From NCBI GenBank assembly GCA_031289515.1, contig JAITPH010000035.1:1-11128 (forward strand): 11,128 nucleotides of DNA, in the 5' to 3' direction. The position numbers and the translations under genes were made by a program. Origin of the DNA: Tannerella sp. GTDB taxonomy: Bacteria > Bacteroidota > Bacteroidia > Bacteroidales > Tannerellaceae. Below, in pieces: positions 6,477 through 11,128 of this stretch (position 1 is its first letter; every line of letters starts with the position of its first letter). The notes beneath the pieces were generated by a model. The model was given only the letters and a program-made list of their open reading frames with translations, was not told where the DNA came from and searched no databases.

Positions 6477-8030
6477 ATGCGTAAGACTGATAGATTAAGA
6501 AGGTATGATAAGAGAAAAGGGAAGAAAAAACGGATATTTCTTCTCGGTTTGCTGTTTGGTTTTGCTTTGTTTATCTCCGGATATCAGATATCCGTGTATT
6601 ATTCAAGCGATGAATCCTGCATGAAATGCCATGTGCATCCCCACGCCACGCAAAGCTGGAAACAGTCGGCGCACGTCAATAACGGTAGCGGCGTCGTTAC
6701 GCACTGCATAGATTGTCATCTTCCGCCCTCAAGCCGTACATGGTCGCATTATTCGGCAAAGGCGAGGCTTGGCGTCAAGGACGTATGGGGCTATCTCGTG
6801 AAAGACAGCGCCGATTTCAATTGGGAAATGAAATCGGAACTTGAATATGCCGTAAAACATGTTTCTAACGAATCCTGTAAGGAATGTCACCAAAATCTGC
6901 TCCCGCAGGGAATTACGGACGACGGCATAACGGCTCACCTATATTATGAGGCGAACGAGAAAAAACTTGATTTACAGTGTATTAGCTGTCATCTTGACGT
7001 CGGACACTATAATCCGGAATATAAACACGGAAGGCTTACAGGAGTGCCGACGTCGAGCGATGCAAATACATCGGGTCCGGTATTCGGATCGGCTGCGGCG
7101 GTGACGTCGTTTGAGGATTTTACGGAACAAGTGCCCGGAACATACGTTTCATTCAAGATGATAGCCGTTGAAGGTGGCGCTTTCAGGATGGGAAGCGACA
7201 GGAAAGAACCTTTTCACCGCGAAGACGAAGCGCCTGTCCGCAACGTCGCCGTCAGTTCGTTTTTCATGGCGGAACTGGAGGTTACATGGGACGCTTACTG
7301 GGCGTTCTATTCGAGTACCATGAGCGAGGGACGGACGCCGCCCGAAACGGTTTACGCCAATAACAGCCGCCCCGATGTGGACGCAGTTTCGGGACCTACG
7401 CCGCCTTTCGGAACGCCCGATCAGGGCTGGGGAAAAGGCTCGCGTCCGGCTATCACCATGACGCATTATGCGGCTGAAACTTTTTGTCAATGGCTATCGC
7501 TGAAAACCGGCAGGAAATATCGACTTCCGACCGAGGCGGAATGGGAATATGCGGCAAGAGGCGGAACAGAAACGCCATATTTCTTTACAGGTAACCCGAA
7601 AGATTTTTCGGATAAGGGTTTTATGCGCAAATTGTTTGATGCCAAGACAGATACGATAGGCGACTATGTGATATACGGCAAAAACAGCAGAAACCGGACG
7701 CAGGAGCCGGATAAAGTCAAACCGAACAGGCTCGGACTAAAAAACATGCTCGGCAACGTCATGGAATACTGTGCAGACAAGTATTCGGCAGACGCTTACG
7801 GCATGACGGACGAAGATATCGCCGATCCGTTTGTCGCAGAAGGCGAGGAGTGGGTAGTTCGCGGCGGGTTGTATTCGTCGGACGCTTCGGATGTGCGATG
7901 CGCTTCACGTTCAAGGACTTACCATGACGAATGGCTAAAAACCGACCCGCAGCAGCCAAAGAGTATATGGTGGTATTCCGACATCAAAGGCATTGGTTTC
8001 AGGGTCGTTTGTGAAACAGGATTTTTATAA
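6477..8030 (+). CDS. Membrane-anchored tetraheme cytochrome c (NrfH/NapC type) fused to a SUMF1-like domain
   Basis: The 517-residue protein starts with a very basic cytoplasmic segment (residues 1-19) and one membrane helix (20-42). Four CxxCH heme sites follow: 48-52 (CMKCH), 77-81 (CIDCH), 134-138 (CKECH) and 168-172 (CISCH). Heme count, spacing and a single N-terminal anchor match the NapC/NirT/NrfH family, which passes electrons between quinones and periplasmic partners. After a linker (about 187-222), residues 223-513 form a formylglycine-generating-enzyme (SUMF1) fold: GGAFRMGS (233-240), RLPTEAEWEYAARGG (349-363), GNVMEY (426-431), RGG (462-464) and GFRVV (507-511). The two active-site cysteines of true FGE are not seen in the RGGLYSSDASDVRC segment, so sulfatase activation is unlikely. 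A binding or scaffold role is my inference. The frame has a stop upstream and no earlier start. It is the first gene of a likely three-gene operon. Confidence 0.85.
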   Translation: MRKTDRLRRYDKRKGKKKRIFLLGLLFGFALFISGYQISVYYSSDESCMKCHVHPHATQSWKQSAHVNNGSGVVTHCIDCHLPPSSRTWSHYSAKARLGVKDVWGYLVKDSADFNWEMKSELEYAVKHVSNESCKECHQNLLPQGITDDGITAHLYYEANEKKLDLQCISCHLDVGHYNPEYKHGRLTGVPTSSDANTSGPVFGSAAAVTSFEDFTEQVPGTYVSFKMIAVEGGAFRMGSDRKEPFHREDEAPVRNVAVSSFFMAELEVTWDAYWAFYSSTMSEGRTPPETVYANNSRPDVDAVSGPTPPFGTPDQGWGKGSRPAITMTHYAAETFCQWLSLKTGRKYRLPTEAEWEYAARGGTETPYFFTGNPKDFSDKGFMRKLFDAKTDTIGDYVIYGKNSRNRTQEPDKVKPNRLGLKNMLGNVMEYCADKYSADAYGMTDEDIADPFVAEGEEWVVRGGLYSSDASDVRCASRSRTYHDEWLKTDPQQPKSIWWYSDIKGIGFRVVCETGFL

Positions 8031-8047
8031 ACAATAAATTAGATATT

Positions 8048-9442
8048 ATGAACAAAAACAGTATTAACAGAAGAGAATTTTTGAAAAGTTCCGCAATGGT
8101 CGGAGCAGCAGGAATGGTTGGCACAGGAAGCCTTTTGACGACTTCGTGCAGTGGCGGCAACGCCTCAAGTGATAAAATCGTATACAAGCCGCTTAAAGAG
8201 CCGGGAAGTTATTACGTTCCCGAATTACCGGACTTGGCTACCGACGGTAAAGAACTGAAAGCAGGCGTTATCGGTTGCGGCGGTCGCGGAAGCGGCGCTG
8301 CCTTCAATTGGCTGAACGCAGCAAATGGGGTAACAATCACGGCTTTGGGAGATACGTATAAAGATCGTCTTGACGGTTTGGCTTCAAAGTTGAAAAAAGA
8401 CAAAAACATCGACATTCCCGAAGACAAACGTTTTATTGGACTGGATGCGTATAAACAGGTTATAGACAGCGGAGTAGATGTTGTGATAATCGCGACGCCG
8501 CCCTCTTTCCGACCCATACATTTCCAGTATGCGACAGAAAAAGGCAAACATTCGTTCCTGGAAAAACCTGTTTGCGTCGATCCGGTAGGTTACAGGCTTA
8601 TCGTGGCTACCGCAAGACAGGCGCAGGCAAAGAATCTGTGCGTAATCACAGGCACCCAGCGCCGTCACCAACGCAATTATGTAGAAGCATACAAGAAAGT
8701 CATGGAAGGTACGATTGGCGAGATAACCGGCGGCAATGTATACTGGAACGGCGGCAAGCTCTGGCATAAAGACCGTCAGGCAGGATGGAGCGACTGCGAA
8801 TGTATGATACGCGACTGGGTAAACTGGAAATGGCTTTCGGGCGATCATATCGTTGAACAGCATGTACACAATATAGATGTGTTCACTTGGTTTTCAGGAC
8901 TTAAACCCATAAAAGCCGTAGGCTTCGGTTCCCGTCAACGCCGCGTTACAGGAGATCAATATGATAATTTCAGCATTGATTTCACAATGGAAAACGGAAT
9001 CCATCTGCACAGTATGTGCCGTCAGATTGACGGTTGCGCCGATAGCGTAAGCGAATTTATACAGGGAGCTAAAGGTTCTCTTTATACCGATGCCGGTAAT
9101 AAGGCGATAATAAAGGATTTGGCAGGGAACGAAATATGGAAATACGATTTTGAAACCGAAAAAGCAAATTTCAAACAAACCGACCCATATACTCTTGAGC
9201 ATGTAAACTGGATTAATCTCATTCGTGCAGGGAAATCCATTGATCAGGCTTCGGAAATAGCTGTTCCCAATATGGCTGCAATAATGGGACGCGAATCGGC
9301 ATACACCGGAGGCGCAACAACATGGGAAGCTATGACTGCCGCTCCGCTTGACTTGATGCCGAAGGATTTGAGCCTTATAGGGAAAATGGACATGACTGGA
9401 TTTGTGGTTCCGATTTCAGGCAAACCTTATATAAAACAATGA
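8048..9442 (+). CDS. Tat-exported Gfo/Idh/MocA-family oxidoreductase
   Basis: The 464-residue protein begins with a twin-arginine signal (RREFLK at 8-13, then a hydrophobic stretch). A possible lipobox, TTSC, ends at Cys34, so the folded protein, cofactor already bound, should be exported and perhaps lipid-anchored. The Rossmann fingerprint GCGGRG (76-81) binds NAD(P). EKP (172-174) is the hallmark Lys-containing motif of the family. HVHNID (272-277) lies where the substrate-binding His/Asp usually sit. The C-terminal segments TLEHVNWINLIRAGKS and GRESAYTGGATTWEAM are typical of exported Bacteroidota members. The family oxidises or reduces sugars and polyols, and some exported members keep NADP tightly bound or oxidise glycosides at C3. 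It starts 17 bases after the cytochrome fusion and ends 1 base before the isomerase. The exact substrate is unknown. Confidence 0.88.
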   Translation: MNKNSINRREFLKSSAMVGAAGMVGTGSLLTTSCSGGNASSDKIVYKPLKEPGSYYVPELPDLATDGKELKAGVIGCGGRGSGAAFNWLNAANGVTITALGDTYKDRLDGLASKLKKDKNIDIPEDKRFIGLDAYKQVIDSGVDVVIIATPPSFRPIHFQYATEKGKHSFLEKPVCVDPVGYRLIVATARQAQAKNLCVITGTQRRHQRNYVEAYKKVMEGTIGEITGGNVYWNGGKLWHKDRQAGWSDCECMIRDWVNWKWLSGDHIVEQHVHNIDVFTWFSGLKPIKAVGFGSRQRRVTGDQYDNFSIDFTMENGIHLHSMCRQIDGCADSVSEFIQGAKGSLYTDAGNKAIIKDLAGNEIWKYDFETEKANFKQTDPYTLEHVNWINLIRAGKSIDQASEIAVPNMAAIMGRESAYTGGATTWEAMTAAPLDLMPKDLSLIGKMDMTGFVVPISGKPYIKQ

Positions 9443-9443
9443 T

Positions 9444-10382
9444 ATGAGTTTTAACAGACGAAATTTCATCAAGGCGTCGCTCGGTAGCGCTGCTTTAGCG
9501 TCGTTATCGGCATGCGGAGCGGTAGGGAGCGGCAAAAAAGAAGACGAAGCCGACTGTTGTAAGACGGACGCTTGCGGCGAGAATGCCGAACTTAACATTT
9601 CCTTTCAGGAATGGACGCTCGGAGGCGATGTTCTGAGTACGAAACTCGACTTCATGGAAAAACATGGAGTAGTGGGTCTTGAGGTTGGCGGAGGCGGCTT
9701 GTCGGGACGTGTGGATGAACTGAAACAGGCTCTGACCGGTCGGGATATTAAAATCAGCGCTATTTGCGCCGGTTTTAAAGGATTCATGCTTGCCGAAGAC
9801 GAGGCTGTTCGCAACGAATGTCGGGATTCCATGCGGGAGATATTGACGGCGGCGGGCAAATTAGGCTCGACAGGCGTTATAATTGTTCCGGCGTTCAACA
9901 GTCAGAAGCCTTGTATGCCTCATACTTCCGAAACGCGCGATTTCCTTTGCAAATGGTTTGACGAACTCGGTAAATTTGCGGTAGAGCAGGGTACGACGGT
10001 GATTCTTGAGCCTCTTAACCGTAGCGAAGCGTTTTATCTGCGTCTTGTTGCCGATGCGGCTTCTATTTGTCGCGACATCAACAATCCGGGCGTTACGTGT
10101 CTGGGCGATTTTTGGCACATGACGGCGGAAGAGACGTCCGATATGGGCGCGTTCATTTCCGGCGGTCAATATATTCAGCACGTGCATATAGCAAGCCGGA
10201 AACGACGGTTGATACCGGGCGAGGACGGCGAGGCTGATAATTATGTTGAAGGATTCCGCGGATTGAAGATGATAGGCTTCGATAAATACGTCAGTTTTGA
10301 ATGTGGCAGCAAAGCTGAAGACCGATATGCTTCTGCCGCTGCCGCTGTAGAACTTCTCCGTAAACAATGGGAGGAGGCTTGA
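9444..10382 (+). CDS. Tat-exported lipoprotein, sugar phosphate isomerase/epimerase-like TIM barrel
   Basis: The 312-residue protein starts with a twin-arginine motif (RRNFIK, 5-10) and a clear lipobox LSAC with the lipidated Cys at 24. A linker with three cysteines (38, 39 and 44) follows. The rest is an AP-endonuclease-2/xylose-isomerase-type TIM barrel. Likely divalent-metal ligands are Glu189 (VILEPLNRSE), Asp222 and His225 (GDFWHM), His246 or His248 (QHVHIA) and Glu286 (SFECG). Family members isomerise, epimerise or dehydrate sugars, and several act beside Gfo/Idh/MocA enzymes in inositol or keto-sugar catabolism. Only one base separates it from the preceding stop codon, so translation is probably coupled. 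Both proteins carry Tat signals, which suggests they act on the same substrate in the periplasm. The reaction cannot be assigned more closely. Confidence 0.86.
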   Translation: MSFNRRNFIKASLGSAALASLSACGAVGSGKKEDEADCCKTDACGENAELNISFQEWTLGGDVLSTKLDFMEKHGVVGLEVGGGGLSGRVDELKQALTGRDIKISAICAGFKGFMLAEDEAVRNECRDSMREILTAAGKLGSTGVIIVPAFNSQKPCMPHTSETRDFLCKWFDELGKFAVEQGTTVILEPLNRSEAFYLRLVADAASICRDINNPGVTCLGDFWHMTAEETSDMGAFISGGQYIQHVHIASRKRRLIPGEDGEADNYVEGFRGLKMIGFDKYVSFECGSKAEDRYASAAAAVELLRKQWEEA

Positions 10383-10435
10383 GGTTGTAGTTTACTACAT
10401 TTGTTGTTATGCCGCTGCTTGTCGTTGTGAGAAAG

Positions 10436-10452
10436 TTGCTAAACTTGTTTAG
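10436..10452. repeat. 17-base repeat, left copy (TTGCTAAACTTGTTTAG)
   Basis: This copy matches 10714-10730 exactly and in the same orientation. With the next base it contains the palindrome GCTAAAC-TT-GTTTAGC (10438-10453). It marks the left edge of the repeat cluster. Confidence 0.85.
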
Positions 10453-10477
10453 CTAAAAGGAAAAATGACGAAAGGGT

Positions 10478-10560
10478 GTCATGTCGACCGTAGTGGAGAC
10501 ATCTCGTGTTGGCTAACAGATGTCTCCACTACGCTCCTTTGTCGCTTCGGTCGACATGAC
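10478..10560. repeat. Palindromic element A (83 bases)
   Basis: The left arm, 10478-10504, pairs in two blocks. GTCATGTCGACCG (10478-10490) pairs with CGGTCGACATGAC (10548-10560). TAGTGGAGACATCT (10491-10504) pairs with AGATGTCTCCACTA (10518-10531). The apical loop is 13 bases, and 16 unpaired bases (10532-10547) bulge from the right arm only. This resembles dispersed REP- or MITE-like repeats of Bacteroidales genomes. No transposase is present. Confidence 0.85.
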
Positions 10561-10571
10561 GGAATAGGATA

Positions 10572-10640
10572 CGTCATTGCGAGCTTGCGGAGCAATCCAG
10601 CGCTCTGTTTTACTGGATTGCTTCGTTCCTCGCAATGACG
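10572..10640. repeat. Palindromic element B (69 bases)
   Basis: CGTCATTGCGAG (10572-10583) pairs with CTCGCAATGACG (10629-10640), and AGCAATCCAG (10591-10600) pairs with CTGGATTGCT (10613-10622). An internal loop of 7 and 6 bases separates the two stems, and the apical loop is 12 bases. The CGTCATTGCGAG...GCAATCCAG sequence is a palindromic repeat familiar from many unrelated bacterial genomes. Confidence 0.88.
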
Positions 10641-10688
10641 ACAAGCGCGGACGGCAGGCGTAGACGACAAGCGCGGACGGCAGGCGTA
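10637..10688. repeat. Perfect tandem duplication of a 26-base unit
   Basis: Positions 10637-10662 and 10663-10688 are identical (unit begins GACGACAAGCGCGGAC and ends GGCGTA). The first unit starts inside the last four bases of element B. The unit is GC-rich, unlike the T-run that follows. Confidence 0.92.
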
Positions 10689-10713
10689 GCGTTTTTTTTG
10701 TCATTCTTATTGT

Positions 10714-10730
10714 TTGCTAAACTTGTTTAG
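10714..10730. repeat. 17-base repeat, right copy (TTGCTAAACTTGTTTAG)
   Basis: This is an exact direct copy of 10436-10452 and bounds the repeat cluster on the right. It contains the palindrome CTAAAC-TT-GTTTAG. The 9-base GCAATGACG at 10741-10749, just beyond, repeats the end of element B. Confidence 0.85.
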
Positions 10731-10804
10731 TGACTTTTTTGCAATGACGTGAGGATGTTGCGTATGGCGGAAAACTTTGTTTTATGCTAAAAAAACGATT
10801 AAAA

Positions 10805-11128
10805 ATGAAATATATTTATCTGATATTATGTTTGTTGATTTGTCATTTGGGGGTTTCACGTTCACATGGCGGTATGGGAAATAATCTTGCAACGCATGAA
10901 ATTACTATGCTGGTCGGGACTTATACTAACGGCGGGAGCGAGGGGATTTATGCTTATCGGTTTGATATTGATGACCTGAGAGCCGATCTGCTCGGTCAGG
11001 CGGCAACGGATAATCCGTCATATCTGGCAATCTCGAAAGACGGGAAATTTGTATATGCCGTCAATGAATCCGGCAATGAAAAGTCGGCAGTGAGTGCGTT
11101 CGCCTTTGATAAGGCAACAGGCGCGTTA
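10805..11128 (+). CDS. Secreted seven-bladed propeller lactonase (6-phosphogluconolactonase-like), 5' part
   Basis: The ATG at 10805 opens a frame of 108 codons that runs off the window. A signal peptide is evident (MKYIYLILCLLICHLGVSRS), so the protein is exported. The mature start, LVGTYTNGGSEGIYAYRFD, followed by NPSYLAISKDGKFVYAVNE, is the signature of the first blades of the lactonase/YbhE propeller family. Cytoplasmic members hydrolyse 6-phosphogluconolactone. An exported form more likely acts on a non-phosphorylated sugar lactone, which is inference. It lies in the same direction as the upstream operon but is separated by 422 bases of repeats, so co-transcription is uncertain. Confidence 0.85.
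   Translation, partial: MKYIYLILCLLICHLGVSRSHGGMGNNLATHEITMLVGTYTNGGSEGIYAYRFDIDDLRADLLGQAATDNPSYLAISKDGKFVYAVNESGNEKSAVSAFAFDKATGAL

Larger units (their letters stand above)
10383..10804. other. Gene-free interval filled with repeats
   Basis: I see no credible gene here. The interval holds two palindromic elements (10478-10560 and 10572-10640), a 26-base tandem duplication (10637-10688), a run of eight T (10692-10699) and two copies of a 17-base sequence (10436-10452 and 10714-10730). Short open frames in it are translations of the repeats. The hairpins sit just past the isomerase gene and could end its transcript, but none is a canonical terminator. No convincing promoter for the lactonase was found; AAacTTTG at 10772-10779 is a one-mismatch -7 box without a -33 partner. 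Confidence 0.8.

Noticed and set aside
6371..6502. 43-codon GTG-started frame in the leader of the cytochrome gene, overlapping its start
   Set aside because: It is basic and featureless, uses a rare start and shows no membrane or leader-peptide pattern; not enough to call a gene.
7143..8015. Functional sulfatase-activating enzyme
   Set aside because: The FGE active-site cysteines are absent and there is no sulfatase gene nearby.
10478..10688. CRISPR-like array
   Set aside because: The repeats are two unrelated palindromes and one immediate tandem duplication, without regular spacers or cas genes.
10479..10704. Two minus-strand frames of 63 codons in the repeat island
   Set aside because: They are translations of the palindromic repeats; peptides such as HCEERSNP and LRGTKQSS are typical spurious products of element B.

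Overview
The window reads as chromosomal DNA of a member of the Bacteroidota, most likely order Bacteroidales. Three things point there. Several genes are preceded by boxes matching the Bacteroidota sigma factor consensus (TTTG or TTG, about 19 bases, TAnnTTTG). Starts generally lack a Shine-Dalgarno sequence. The gene content also fits: a GH3/beta-lactamase fusion, a short RRM protein with an AT-rich leader, and Tat-exported lipoprotein oxidoreductases. I cannot name a genus from the sequence alone.

Layout, left to right. Positions 76-3063 encode a secreted two-enzyme protein: a GH3 (NagZ-like) glycosidase followed by a serine beta-lactamase/DD-peptidase-like domain. A 56-residue, two-helix membrane protein (3080-3250, minus strand) converges on it. 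Next come a PlsC-type acyltransferase (3393-4133), a single-RRM RNA-binding protein (4225-4470) with a clear terminator, and a CPBP intramembrane protease (4554-5495). The protease gene converges, with a 5-base gap, on lptB (5501-6259, minus), the ATPase of the LPS export pump. This left half is mostly envelope housekeeping.

The right half is a probable operon driven by a strong-looking Bacteroidota promoter at 6297-6327. Its first gene encodes a membrane-anchored tetraheme cytochrome (NrfH/NapC type) fused to a SUMF1/FGE-like domain that lacks the catalytic cysteines. It is followed after 17 bases by a Tat-exported Gfo/Idh/MocA oxidoreductase, and after 1 more base by a Tat-exported lipoprotein TIM-barrel sugar isomerase/epimerase. 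All three products appear to act outside the cytoplasmic membrane. I infer, without proof, an extracytoplasmic sugar-oxidation module that exchanges electrons with the quinone pool through the fused cytochrome.

A 422-base gene-free stretch (10383-10804) follows. It is packed with palindromic repeats, a perfect 26-base tandem duplication and two copies of a 17-base sequence bracketing the cluster. The window ends inside a secreted seven-bladed propeller lactonase (10805 onward), which would fit oxidised-sugar metabolism.
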